A stretch of DNA of 64,000 nucleotides from RUG11462 sp045539315. Lineage in GTDB: Bacteria > Bacillota > Clostridia > Oscillospirales > Acutalibacteraceae. The notes beneath the pieces are model-generated. The model did not search any database and had not been told where the DNA came from. It was given only the letters and a program-made list of their open reading frames with translations. The position numbers and the translations under genes are program-made. The stretch covers positions 14,656-78,655 of the forward strand of contig JAZQFC010000017.1 of the NCBI GenBank assembly GCA_045539315.1, read 5' to 3'. Shown piece after piece: positions 26,858 through 35,258 of this stretch (the stretch's first letter is position 1; every line of letters begins with the position of its first letter).

Positions 26858-27943
26858 ATGATTATGTCAGAAAAATCAAAGCAACACGTTGACTCTTGTA
26901 GATTTTGTTGGATGTGTCATCACGTTTGCCCGATTGGTAATGCAACAGGTCAAGAAAGAAACACAGCAAGAGCAAGAGCATTGGGTATTTCCCTTGTTAA
27001 CAGAGAGGCTATTGACCTTTCAGAAATTATCGATAATATTTATGAATGCGCAACTTGCGGCGGTTGTATGACAGACTGTGTAACAGGTTGGGACCCAGTA
27101 ATGTTTACAAAAGAAACAAGACTTCATGCAGCAATGGATGGAAAACTTCCTTCGTACATTATGACTTTAGTTGAAAATTGCATGAAAACAGGTAATGCAT
27201 ATGGTAAAACCACACTTTGTTCTGATTTAAGTGCTAAAATCGATGAGCATAGTGATAAAAAAGATACTTTGCTTTATTTAGGCGTTGACGCAAGATATGT
27301 TGTTTGCAAACAAGGTGTTAAAGCAATTAAAGTATTAGAAAAAGCGGGCGTTGATTTTACTGTTTTAGCAGATGAAGTTGCATCAGGCGCTCAACTTGAC
27401 TTCCTTATTGGCGCTGCAAACGAAACAAAAGAACAAATCAAATCTGCAATGAAAGTTTTCGAAGATTATAAAACTGTTGTTGTTTATGACCCTCAAGATG
27501 CTAAACTTCTTAAACAAACTGCTAAAGAATATGGCGTTGATGCAACTGCCAATATCGTTACATACACTTCATTTGTTGCTAACTTAATTAAAGAAGGCGC
27601 ATTGAAAGTAGAAAAAACTGATAAAGTAGTTGTTTATCACGACCCATTCCAATTATCTCGTGATTTAGAAGAAACAGAAGATGCTAGAGCAATTATTTCT
27701 GCTTGTGCAGACCTTCACGAAATGCTTTTAAACAAGGAATATACAGTATGGGCAGGTAACATCTTAATGGCTCAATATATTCCTAATGTTGTTAAATTAG
27801 TAGCAAAAAGAAGAATTTTTAATGCTACTAGCATTAATGAAAAAGTAATTGTTACTGCAAGTGTTTCTGAATATAAATCATTAAAAGATGTTGCAGAAGA
27901 TGTTGAAATTCTTTCTATTGAAGATTTAATTTTAGGTGAATAA
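26858..27943 (+). CDS. (4Fe-4S) dicluster-binding oxidoreductase subunit
   Basis: The 361-residue protein has two N-terminal cluster motifs, CRFCWMCHHVCP (residues 14-25) and CATCGGCMTDC (66-76), as in the GlcF/HdrD type. The C-terminal half has the fold-like layout of the two CCG domains, but the usual CCG cysteines are absent (for example VYHDPFQLSRDLEE where a cysteine-rich motif is expected). It likely relays electrons from the FAD dehydrogenase encoded 21 bases upstream. The ATG follows GGGAGG. Confidence 0.85.
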   Translation: MIMSEKSKQHVDSCRFCWMCHHVCPIGNATGQERNTARARALGISLVNREAIDLSEIIDNIYECATCGGCMTDCVTGWDPVMFTKETRLHAAMDGKLPSYIMTLVENCMKTGNAYGKTTLCSDLSAKIDEHSDKKDTLLYLGVDARYVVCKQGVKAIKVLEKAGVDFTVLADEVASGAQLDFLIGAANETKEQIKSAMKVFEDYKTVVVYDPQDAKLLKQTAKEYGVDATANIVTYTSFVANLIKEGALKVEKTDKVVVYHDPFQLSRDLEETEDARAIISACADLHEMLLNKEYTVWAGNILMAQYIPNVVKLVAKRRIFNATSINEKVIVTASVSEYKSLKDVAEDVEILSIEDLILGE

Positions 27944-27946
27944 TTT

Positions 27947-28786
27947 ATGTTAGTAAATTTACAATATGTTTTAAAATTAGCAGAAAAAGGCGAGTTTTGT
28001 ATTCCTGCTTTCAATGTTTATAATATGGAAACTGCAATGGGTGTTATCAAAGCGGCTGAAGAAATGAAAGCCCCAATAATTATGCAAGTTTATCCTCGTC
28101 TTATGAAAGAAGAAGCAGGTTATTATCTTTCACCAGTTATTATTGCTGCTGCAAAGAAAGCATCTGTTCCTGTATGTTTTCATCTTGACCACGGTCCATC
28201 TGAACTTGAAACAACTCGTTCACTTCGCTATGGCGCTACAGGAATTATGCTTGATGGTTCAACTTTACCTTTCGAACAAAACATTGAATTAACAAAAAGA
28301 GTGGTTGATACTTGCAAGTTTGTTGATGTTGGAGTTGAAGGCGAACTTGGACATGTAGGCACAACAAACGATGAAGATATGGACGAATTCACAACTGCTG
28401 AAGATGCTAAAAAATTTGTTGAAGAAACAGGTGTTTCTTGTCTTGCAGTTGCAGTTGGCACTGCACACGGCAAATACAAAAAACCACCAAAACTCGATAT
28501 TGAAAGAATCAAAGCAATTAGAGAAGCAACAAATAATACTGCTTTGGTATTACACGGTGGTTCAGGTGTTCCTGATGAAGAAATCAAAAAAGCAGTTAAA
28601 GCAGGTATCAGAAAAATGAATTTTGCAACCGATATTTGTTATGCTTTTCTTGATTGCTGTCTTGATGAACTTCAAAAACCTGATAGAGCAATTGCTGTTG
28701 ATAACTTTATGAAAAAACCAATTGATGCAGTTAAAGAATTTTGCATTTCAAGAATTAAATTAGTTGGTGCTGACGGAAAGGCGTAA
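27947..28786 (+). CDS. Class II ketose-bisphosphate aldolase (FbaA/KbaY/IolJ family)
   Basis: A zinc aldolase that cleaves a ketose (bis)phosphate to DHAP and an aldehyde. It has 279 residues. The metal ligands are visible in CFHLDHGPS, in the GTAHGKYK segment and in LHGGSGVPDEEI; the DHAP-binding NFATDI end is present. It starts three bases after the Fe-S gene stop. With PfkB and IolB-like genes next to it, the order resembles the iolJ-iolC-iolB steps, but tagatose- or fructose-bisphosphate is equally possible. Confidence 0.9.
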   Translation: MLVNLQYVLKLAEKGEFCIPAFNVYNMETAMGVIKAAEEMKAPIIMQVYPRLMKEEAGYYLSPVIIAAAKKASVPVCFHLDHGPSELETTRSLRYGATGIMLDGSTLPFEQNIELTKRVVDTCKFVDVGVEGELGHVGTTNDEDMDEFTTAEDAKKFVEETGVSCLAVAVGTAHGKYKKPPKLDIERIKAIREATNNTALVLHGGSGVPDEEIKKAVKAGIRKMNFATDICYAFLDCCLDELQKPDRAIAVDNFMKKPIDAVKEFCISRIKLVGADGKA

Positions 28787-28790
28787 AATT

Positions 28791-29702
28791 ATGAGTAAAA
28801 TCGTAGGAATTGGCGCTTGCGTTATGGATACTTTGTACGAATTATCAGAGTTTCCAAAAGAAGATACCAAATTAAGAGCAAATTCAAGTAAATTAGCAGG
28901 TGGTGGCCCAGTAGCAACTGGGCTTATTGCCGCTTCTAAACTTGGAGAAAAAACTTCATATATTGGTGTTTTGTCAGATGACAATGGCGGAGCTTTTTTA
29001 AAAAAAGACTTTGAAAAATATGATGTAAATACTAATTTAATTGAAATCAAATCAGGTTATCGTTCATTTACATCTGTTATTTGGTTAAATTCAAAAACAA
29101 CTTCACGTACCTGCGTATTTGATAAAGGAAATTTACCACAATTATCATTAAACGAAGAACAAATTAATGCAATTAAAAATGCAGAGTTATTAATGGTTGA
29201 TGGTAATGAAATTGAGGCGGCTATTGATGCTGCTAAAATTGCCAAAGAGAATAACACTAAAGTTTTATATGACTGTGGCGGACTTTATGATGGTGTTGAG
29301 AAATTACTTGAATTAACTGATATTATGATTCCATCTGAAGAGTTTTCACTCGGTATTACAGGTTGCAAAACCGCAGAGGAAGCCGCTAAAAAATTATATG
29401 AATTATATAAACCTGAAGTCGTTGTTATTACAAAAGGTAAAAAAGGCGGAATCATTTACGATGGCAACGATTTAGTTGATTACCCAATATATCCTGCAGA
29501 TGTAGTAGATTCAAACGGCTCCGGCGATGTGTTTCACGGTGCATTTGCCGCAGGTGTTGTTAAGGGATATGATTACTTGAAATGTTGCCATTTTGCTAGT
29601 GGCGTTTCAGGTTTAAAATGTATGGGTATTGGTGCTAGAGAAAGTGCGCCTGACTTTGAAACAACAGAAAAATACTTAAAGGAGAACGGATATGAACTTT
29701 AA
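28791..29702 (+). CDS. PfkB-family carbohydrate kinase
   Basis: Phosphorylates a sugar or sugar phosphate with ATP. The 303 residues from ATG 28791 (ribosome site GGAAAGG) show the N-terminal VGIGACVMDTLYEL, the two-glycine LAGGGPVATGLIAASKLG and the C-terminal signature VDSNGSGDVFHGAFAAG with the catalytic Asp. A frame 9 residues longer overlaps the aldolase gene and has no site. It is coupled to the IolB-like gene by an 11-base overlap. Candidate roles are 6-phosphofructo/tagatokinase-like or IolC-like. Confidence 0.9.
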   Translation: MSKIVGIGACVMDTLYELSEFPKEDTKLRANSSKLAGGGPVATGLIAASKLGEKTSYIGVLSDDNGGAFLKKDFEKYDVNTNLIEIKSGYRSFTSVIWLNSKTTSRTCVFDKGNLPQLSLNEEQINAIKNAELLMVDGNEIEAAIDAAKIAKENNTKVLYDCGGLYDGVEKLLELTDIMIPSEEFSLGITGCKTAEEAAKKLYELYKPEVVVITKGKKGGIIYDGNDLVDYPIYPADVVDSNGSGDVFHGAFAAGVVKGYDYLKCCHFASGVSGLKCMGIGARESAPDFETTEKYLKENGYEL

Positions 29703-30483
29703 AAAAACTTATGTTCCTGCAAAAGGTTATACTCCTATTTGTAAAATAGGTGAGAGTTCACTTAAAAAATTAGAGTTTGGAATTATCGAACTTGATAAGA
29801 ACGAAAAATTAGATTTTAATACATTTGATAAAGAAACTGCTTTTATTATGTTAGAAGGTCATTGCAATGTTTTTGTTAATGATGAAAAATGGGAAAACAT
29901 CGGTAACAGAATGAATGTTTTTGAAAATAGAAAAGCAGAAAGTTTCTATATGCCAAAAGAACAAACTTTAACAATTGAAGCAATTGACCATATTAAAATT
30001 GCAGTTTGTGCTACTCCTGTTGATGAAAAAACAGAACCTCAAGTGCTTAGAGAAGACCATGTTGTTCTCAAACTTTTAGGCGAGCAACCATATCAAAGAG
30101 AAACAAGTTTTATTATTGATGGTAACTCAAACGCTAAAATTTTAACTATTGGCGAAGCATATTGCACTAAAGGTAACTGGGCAGGTTTCCCACCACATAA
30201 ACACGATGAAGATAATATGCCTACAGAGTGTATTGCAGAAGAAATCTATTATTTCTTATTTGACCCAAAACAAGGCTTTGCAGTTCAATGTTTATACACT
30301 TCTGACGGAGAAATTGATGAGGCATACAGAGTTAAAAACGATGAATTGGTTGAATTTCCTTATGGTTATCATACAACAGTTTCAACTCCTGGCTATCAAA
30401 CATATTTCTTATGGCTTATGGCAGGGGACTATCAAGGCTTCAACAGAAGTAATGACCCAGACCACGCTTGGATAGAACAGTAA
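29692..30483 (+). CDS. IolB-like 5-deoxy-glucuronate isomerase family protein
   Basis: The 263-residue bicupin belongs to the KduI/IolB family, which isomerises aldehyde uronates to keto forms with a metal. The strongly conserved C-terminal cupin shows PPHKHDEDN, EEIYYFLFDPKQGF and FPYGYHTTVSTPGY with the His/His/Glu/His metal ligands. In myo-inositol breakdown IolB acts before IolC and IolJ, whose family members lie just upstream. However, iolG, iolE and iolD are absent, so the real substrate may be another acid sugar. Confidence 0.85.
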   Translation: MNFKKTYVPAKGYTPICKIGESSLKKLEFGIIELDKNEKLDFNTFDKETAFIMLEGHCNVFVNDEKWENIGNRMNVFENRKAESFYMPKEQTLTIEAIDHIKIAVCATPVDEKTEPQVLREDHVVLKLLGEQPYQRETSFIIDGNSNAKILTIGEAYCTKGNWAGFPPHKHDEDNMPTECIAEEIYYFLFDPKQGFAVQCLYTSDGEIDEAYRVKNDELVEFPYGYHTTVSTPGYQTYFLWLMAGDYQGFNRSNDPDHAWIEQ

Positions 30484-30485
30484 TT

Positions 30486-30523
30486 ATAATTAGAGATACG
30501 ATTAATTTCGTATCTCTAATTAT
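30486..30523 (+). other. Intercistronic 16-pair stem-loop without T run
   Basis: Bases 30486-30501 and 30508-30523 form a perfect inverted repeat with loop TTAATT, between the IolB-like and mutarotase genes. No T run follows, so it may be an mRNA stability or processing element rather than a terminator. It divides the cluster into six and four genes. Confidence 0.75.
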
Positions 30524-30541
30524 GCTTGAAAGGGACTAAAA

Positions 30542-31393
30542 ATGTTAACAATTGAAAATGAGTATATTAAAGCGAGTTTCAACAAAATCGGCGCTGAATT
30601 AAATAGTCTTATATGTGACGACAAAGAGTATATTTGGAATGAAAAGGGAAGTTTTTGGGATTATTCTGCGCCTATCGTTTTTCCAATTTGTAGTAGTTTA
30701 AAAGACGATACTTTCATATATGAAAATGAATCTTATAAATTACAAAAGCATGGCTATGCAAGATTTTGTGAATTTCAAGTAGAAAATCATACCGATGATT
30801 CTATAACTTTCTTACTCAATTCAGATGAAAATAGTAAAAAACATTTTCCGTTTGATTATCAATTAAGAATAACTTATACTGTTTTAAACAAGGAATTGGC
30901 TATTACATATAAGACTACTAATACAGGCAGCAACACAATGTATTTTTCAATTGGCGCTCACGAAGGATATTTTTGCCCAGAAGGTATTGATGAATACGAA
31001 ATTCAATTTGAAAATTCACAAACGCTTTATTCTAATATTTTAGAAAACGGTCTTATCGGAGATAAAAAACAATTAATTATTGAAAATACCGATAAAATTT
31101 CTTTGAAATATGATTATTTTGAAGAAGACGCATTGATTTTTAAAGATATCAATTTTAATAGTGTGATTTTAAAAAACAAAACAGATTCTAGAAAAGTAAA
31201 AGTTACTTTTAATGATTTTAATTATCTTTTATTATGGACTATCAAAGATGCACCTTATATTTGTATCGAACCATGGTGTGGAATTTGTGATAATGTTGGC
31301 ACTAATCAAAAAATTGAAGAAAAAGAGGGGATAATACCAGTTAATCCTGGTGATTCTTGCCTCAAAACTCATACTATTGAAATTTTAAATTAA
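30542..31393 (+). CDS. Aldose 1-epimerase, LacX-like
   Basis: A galactose mutarotase-fold protein that equilibrates sugar anomers. It has 283 residues with the LacX-type pattern GAELNSLICDDKEYIWN, PIVFPICSSLKDD, KHGYARFCEFQV, SIGAHEGYFCP (catalytic His) and CIEPWCGICDN (with Glu). It follows the intercistronic stem-loop after GAAAGGGAC. The presence of an epimerase argues that the cluster handles a reducing sugar. Confidence 0.88.
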   Translation: MLTIENEYIKASFNKIGAELNSLICDDKEYIWNEKGSFWDYSAPIVFPICSSLKDDTFIYENESYKLQKHGYARFCEFQVENHTDDSITFLLNSDENSKKHFPFDYQLRITYTVLNKELAITYKTTNTGSNTMYFSIGAHEGYFCPEGIDEYEIQFENSQTLYSNILENGLIGDKKQLIIENTDKISLKYDYFEEDALIFKDINFNSVILKNKTDSRKVKVTFNDFNYLLLWTIKDAPYICIEPWCGICDNVGTNQKIEEKEGIIPVNPGDSCLKTHTIEILN

Positions 31394-31402
31394 GAGGGAA
31401 AT

Positions 31403-32050
31403 ATGTTAAATAAATTAAAAGAAAAGAATAACATTGAAATTTATAGTATTTTTGATGATGAATTTATGCAATTTGGAAGAATAATTTATGATTTTGATAC
31501 TTCAGAAATCATAAACGTTGCTCAAACTATTGAAAACCCTGAAGTAAATTCAAAATATATTGCAAGTGAAGAAAAATTTGAAAAATTAGATATAGCCAAA
31601 AGAATTAAAGGTGAATTATTTGGTGAAATCAACACTCAAATTGGATTTTGTTGGGGTTATAACAACTTCTTAAATGCGACTGAATGGCATACATCAAGCG
31701 AAATCAACATTGCTATAACAGATTTAGTGTTGATTTTAGGTAGAAAACAAGATATTATAAATAATAGAATTAATTCGTCGAGTTTCAAAGCGTTTTTTGT
31801 ACCAAAAGGCTCTATTATTGAAGTTTATGCAACTTCTTTGCATTTTTGCCCTTGCCAAACTAGTGATAATGGTTTCAAATGCATAGTTGCGCTTCCAAAA
31901 GGAACAAATACACCTTTAGAAAACAAAAATCATGATAAATTGTTATTCGCTAAAAACAAATGGTTGCTTTCGCACGTAGATAATAAAAATTTATTAAATC
32001 GTGGAGCAATTGCAGGAATTTATGGTGAAAACTTTAAAATAAATTATTAG
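31403..32050 (+). CDS. DUF4867-like protein, unknown function
   Basis: The 215-residue soluble protein has a cupin-like middle (GELFGEINTQIGFCWGYNNFLNATEWHTSSEIN) and a segment, FVPKGSIIEVYATSLHFCPC, that would fit metal or sugar-acid binding. I recall a similar conserved Firmicutes family, DUF4867, found near sugar aldolases, but cannot verify it. It lies 8-9 bases from both neighbours, so it is an integral operon member. A sugar isomerase or lactonase role is possible but unproven. Confidence 0.65.
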   Translation: MLNKLKEKNNIEIYSIFDDEFMQFGRIIYDFDTSEIINVAQTIENPEVNSKYIASEEKFEKLDIAKRIKGELFGEINTQIGFCWGYNNFLNATEWHTSSEINIAITDLVLILGRKQDIINNRINSSSFKAFFVPKGSIIEVYATSLHFCPCQTSDNGFKCIVALPKGTNTPLENKNHDKLLFAKNKWLLSHVDNKNLLNRGAIAGIYGENFKINY

Positions 32051-32058
32051 GAGTAATT

Positions 32059-33528
32059 ATGAAATATTTATTAGGTATAGATTTTGGTGGTGGCGCTTCA
32101 AAAGCAACATTAATTGACACCGAAGGTAATATTATCGCCGAAAACACAGTTGAATATCCTACGTATTATCCAACAGTAGGCGCCTGTGAGCAAAGCCCTG
32201 AAGACTGGATAAAAGCACTTTGTGAAAACTCTAAAAAGATTATTGAAAAAAGCAATATCAATGGTAGTGATATTTTAGCAATAGCGCTTGATTCAGCTAC
32301 TCATACATATTTAGTTTGTGATGAAAATTATAAACCTTTAAGAAATGCTATTCATTGGACTGATACTCGTTCAAGAAAACAAGCAGACTATTTATTTGCA
32401 GAATACGGCGAAAAAATATTCAAAAAAACATATCACAAGCCTGATACTATTTGGACTTTACCACAAATTTTATGGTTAAAAGAAAATGAACCTGAAATTT
32501 TTAATAAAACCAAACACATTTTCTTTGAAAAAGACTATATTAGATATTGGTTAACAGATGTATTTTGTACAGATAATATTGAAGCGCAGGGAAGTATGCT
32601 ATTTGACTGCGAAAAGCAACAATGGAGCAAAGATTTGTGCGATTTATGCTGTATTGATATTTCTGTATTGCCACCTATTGTAAATCCTACTGATATTATC
32701 GGAAAAGTTACTCAAAAAGCGGCTTCATTAACAGGTTTATGTGTAAATACACCCGTTATTTGCGGTACTACAGATACTGTAATGGAAGTATTTGCTTCAG
32801 GCGCAGTTAGAAAAGGAGATGTAACCGTAAAACTTGCTACCGCAGGTAGAATTTGCGTTATAACTGACAAAGCGTATCCTGATAGACATTTAGTTAATTA
32901 TTCTCACGTAGCAAATGGACTTTGGTATCCTGGCACTGCAACAAAATCCTGCGCCGCTTCTTATAGATGGTACAGAGATACTTTTGATGGCGATTATAAA
33001 GAACTAGACAAACAAGCAGAAAAAATTGAAATCGGTTGTGAAGGTTTGATTTTCCACCCATATTTGAATGGAGAACTAACTCCTTACGCAGACCCTATGC
33101 TTTGTGGTAGTTTTACCGGTGTTCGTTCTACTCATACTAAAGCGCATTTTACTCGCGCAGTTTTAGAAGGCGTTGCTTATTCTTTATTAGATAGCAAAAC
33201 TTATCTTGATTCACTTAATATTCCATACAATAGCGTTGCTACCGCAATTGGTGGGGGAACAAAGGGCAAACTTTGGCGTCAAATGATTTCCGATGCATTA
33301 GGAATATCTTTAAAAACTACTAAAACAAGCGATTCTTCTTTTGGCTCTGCAATGCTTGCAGGAATCGCAGTTGGTGTTTTTGATTCACCCGAAGACGCCG
33401 TCAAGAAATGTGTTGTTGAAACAGATATTACAACCCCAAATCTTGAAAATACTAAAAAGTACAACGAAGTATTTAAAACTTATAAAAAAATACATGATGC
33501 ATTAGCTCCTATTTATCAAGAAAGGTAA
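32059..33528 (+). CDS. FGGY-family carbohydrate kinase (xylulokinase-like)
   Basis: Phosphorylates a ketose or similar substrate. The 489 residues contain the N-terminal phosphate loop LGIDFGGGASKATLID, IHWTDTRSRKQADYL (substrate Asp), VICGTTDTVMEVFASGA and the C-terminal signature AIGGGTKGKLWRQMISDALG. It sits between the DUF4867-like gene and the ETF fusion. With the isomerase and aldolase it would form an isomerase-kinase-aldolase set; a similar FGGY kinase (YgcE) lies next to ETF genes in E. coli, as I recall. Confidence 0.9.
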   Translation: MKYLLGIDFGGGASKATLIDTEGNIIAENTVEYPTYYPTVGACEQSPEDWIKALCENSKKIIEKSNINGSDILAIALDSATHTYLVCDENYKPLRNAIHWTDTRSRKQADYLFAEYGEKIFKKTYHKPDTIWTLPQILWLKENEPEIFNKTKHIFFEKDYIRYWLTDVFCTDNIEAQGSMLFDCEKQQWSKDLCDLCCIDISVLPPIVNPTDIIGKVTQKAASLTGLCVNTPVICGTTDTVMEVFASGAVRKGDVTVKLATAGRICVITDKAYPDRHLVNYSHVANGLWYPGTATKSCAASYRWYRDTFDGDYKELDKQAEKIEIGCEGLIFHPYLNGELTPYADPMLCGSFTGVRSTHTKAHFTRAVLEGVAYSLLDSKTYLDSLNIPYNSVATAIGGGTKGKLWRQMISDALGISLKTTKTSDSSFGSAMLAGIAVGVFDSPEDAVKKCVVETDITTPNLENTKKYNEVFKTYKKIHDALAPIYQER

Positions 33529-33532
33529 ATTA

Positions 33533-34918
33533 ATGAGAATTTTAGTTTGTATAAGGCAAGGGTTAGATGGGGAGATTAACCCATTTGACGCTTGCGCTTA
33601 TGAAGAAGCATTAAAAATTAAAAATGCGGAAGTAATTTTAATTAGCATGGGACCTGAAAAAACTAAAGATTTTTTGCTAAATTTAACAAGGCTCGGCGCT
33701 AAAAAAGCGATTTTGCTTTCAGATAAAGTTTTTGCAGGAGCAGATACAATTGCAACTGCATATACACTTTCTTTGGCAGTTAAATTAATCAAACCTGATT
33801 TAATTTTCTGTGGAAGACAAACACTTGTTGGTGATACTGCTCAAACAGGACCAATGTTATCTGTTTATTCTAATTATTCGCTGATAAGTAATGTTATGAA
33901 CATAGAACAAGTAACAAATGGCAGTATTACTTGCACAACAAGAAATTTCGGTGAAAAAACAGTAAATTTTCCTACATTATTGACTATTGAGAGAATAAAT
34001 AACTTAAGATTACCTAGTATTTTTTCTAAAATTAGCGAAGTAGAAGTGTGGGATAGCAATAAAATCAACGCAGATGCTTCAAAATGCGGCCTAGAAGGCT
34101 CTCCAACAAGAGTTTTAAAAACATTCGAGAACAATTCAGGCAAAAGAAAATGTACGTTTATAAGCCTTTTAGAGCTTAATAATATCATCGAAAATAATAT
34201 TGATAATAAAATAAATATTGTTGATGATAATGAAAACGCAAGTGTAAAATTATCTAAAGTTTGTATAATTGGCAGTGAACCTTCTGATTTTGCTAAATCT
34301 ATTAGTGATGATTATATTACTTTTCAAAATAATGATGTCGATAAAGTTGTTGATTTTATTACTAAAAATGAACTTAATGCCGTTCTTTTTGCGAGTGACG
34401 ATGAATCTAAAGAACTTGCGGCAAAGGTTGCTGCTAAATTAGACCTCGGTTTATGTGCCGATTGCACAAAACTTGAAACCGATGGCGAACAATTAATTAT
34501 GTATCGACCTGCATTATCAGGCAGTATTGTTGCAAAAATTATTAGCAAAACAAAGCCTGCTTTGGCAACTGTTAGAACTAAAACCGATTCAAGTAATATT
34601 GTTGTTGCGGCCGGTTGGGGAAGCAAAGATAATTTAGAAAAAATCAAAGAATTTGCAAATAGCATAAATGCTTCTTTGGTTGCTACTAGAAAAATGGTTG
34701 ATAATGATTATTTGCCTTATAGTATGCAAGTTGGACTTACAGGAAAAACAATTGCACCAAAAATTTATATTGCTATTGGTGTTTCAGGTGCTATTCACCA
34801 CATAGTTGGAATGCAACGTTCGGATATAATCATTGCAATTAATAGTGATAAAGATGCACCTATTTTCGATTATGCTGATTACGGTATAATCGCAGATATT
34901 AATGAAATTAATTTATAA
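33533..34918 (+). CDS. Electron transfer flavoprotein, EtfB-EtfA single-chain fusion
   Basis: The 461-residue protein has an EtfB part (1 to about 207: ADTIATAYTLSLAVK, FCGRQTLVGDTAQTGP, ending GLEGSPTRVLKTF). A compact EtfA part follows (about 240-461: ELAAKVAAKLDLGLCADC, YRPALSGSIVAKI, then the FAD-binding VGLTGKTIAPKIYIAIGVSG and APIFDYADYGIIAD). EtfB and EtfA are normally two genes totalling about 570-660 residues, so this is a shortened fusion. It would carry electrons from the FAD dehydrogenase at 25.4-26.8 kb. No stop or frame change is seen at the junction. Confidence 0.87.
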   Translation: MRILVCIRQGLDGEINPFDACAYEEALKIKNAEVILISMGPEKTKDFLLNLTRLGAKKAILLSDKVFAGADTIATAYTLSLAVKLIKPDLIFCGRQTLVGDTAQTGPMLSVYSNYSLISNVMNIEQVTNGSITCTTRNFGEKTVNFPTLLTIERINNLRLPSIFSKISEVEVWDSNKINADASKCGLEGSPTRVLKTFENNSGKRKCTFISLLELNNIIENNIDNKINIVDDNENASVKLSKVCIIGSEPSDFAKSISDDYITFQNNDVDKVVDFITKNELNAVLFASDDESKELAAKVAAKLDLGLCADCTKLETDGEQLIMYRPALSGSIVAKIISKTKPALATVRTKTDSSNIVVAAGWGSKDNLEKIKEFANSINASLVATRKMVDNDYLPYSMQVGLTGKTIAPKIYIAIGVSGAIHHIVGMQRSDIIIAINSDKDAPIFDYADYGIIADINEINL

Positions 34919-34919
34919 C

Positions 34920-34946
34920 ATAAATAACTCCTTGACAGCATATCAT
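34920..34946 (+). promoter_or_regulatory. Possible sigma-E promoter of spoIIID
   Basis: ATA at 34920-34922, 16 bases, CATATCAT at 34939-34946, resembling the mother-cell sigma-E consensus (ATA, about 16-18 bases, CATAnnnT). The start would fall near 34953, inside the loop of the upstream terminator. Confidence 0.45.
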
Positions 34947-34979
34947 TTATTGATAAAGCAATCAGGGAGTTGATTTTTT
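34926..34979 (+). terminator. Terminator of the sugar cluster, overlapping the spoIIID start region
   Basis: A ten-pair stem (34926-34935 with 34962-34971, one G-U) with an inner TATCA/TGATA hairpin is followed by GATTTTTTG. Its 3' arm contains the GGAG ribosome site of spoIIID, and the T run contains its TTG start. Confidence 0.75.
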
Positions 34980-35232
34980 GAAAATTGGCGTTGAGGAAAG
35001 AGCAGTAAGACTTGGTAAATACATAGTAGATACCGGTTCAACAGTCAGAGTATGTGCACAAAAATATGGTGTTAGCAAATCTACAGTACATAAAGATGTT
35101 AGTGATAGATTAAGATTTTTAGATGAAGATTTATACTTGAAAGTTAAAAAAGTTCTTGAATTCAACAAATCAGAAAGACATATTAGAGGCGGAATTGCAA
35201 CTAAAAACAAATATAAAAACATAAAAAAATAA
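34978..35232 (+). CDS. spoIIID: Stage III sporulation transcription regulator SpoIIID
   Basis: A small DNA-binding protein of the mother cell that adjusts the sigma-E regulon and helps switch on sigK. The 84 residues match SpoIIID along the length, with VRLGKYIVDTGSTVRVCAQ, the recognition helix YGVSKSTVHKDVSDRL, and the basic tail RHIRGGIATKNKYK. The start is TTG with GGGAG eight bases upstream. The gene stands alone, transcribed toward dnaE. Confidence 0.95.
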   Translation: MKIGVEERAVRLGKYIVDTGSTVRVCAQKYGVSKSTVHKDVSDRLRFLDEDLYLKVKKVLEFNKSERHIRGGIATKNKYKNIKK

Positions 35233-35258
35233 ACTGTATCTATTTGATACAGTTTATT
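35228..35258. terminator. Bidirectional terminator, spoIIID and dnaE
   Basis: The 13-pair stem AATAAACTGTATC / GATACAGTTTATT with loop TATTT has A before and T after. It overlaps the last codons of the opposing dnaE. Confidence 0.92.

Noticed and set aside
23981..30483. A standard myo-inositol operon
   Set aside because: Only iolB-, iolC- and iolJ-like families are present; iolG, iolE, iolD and an inositol transporter are absent, and the FAD/ETF genes do not belong to it.
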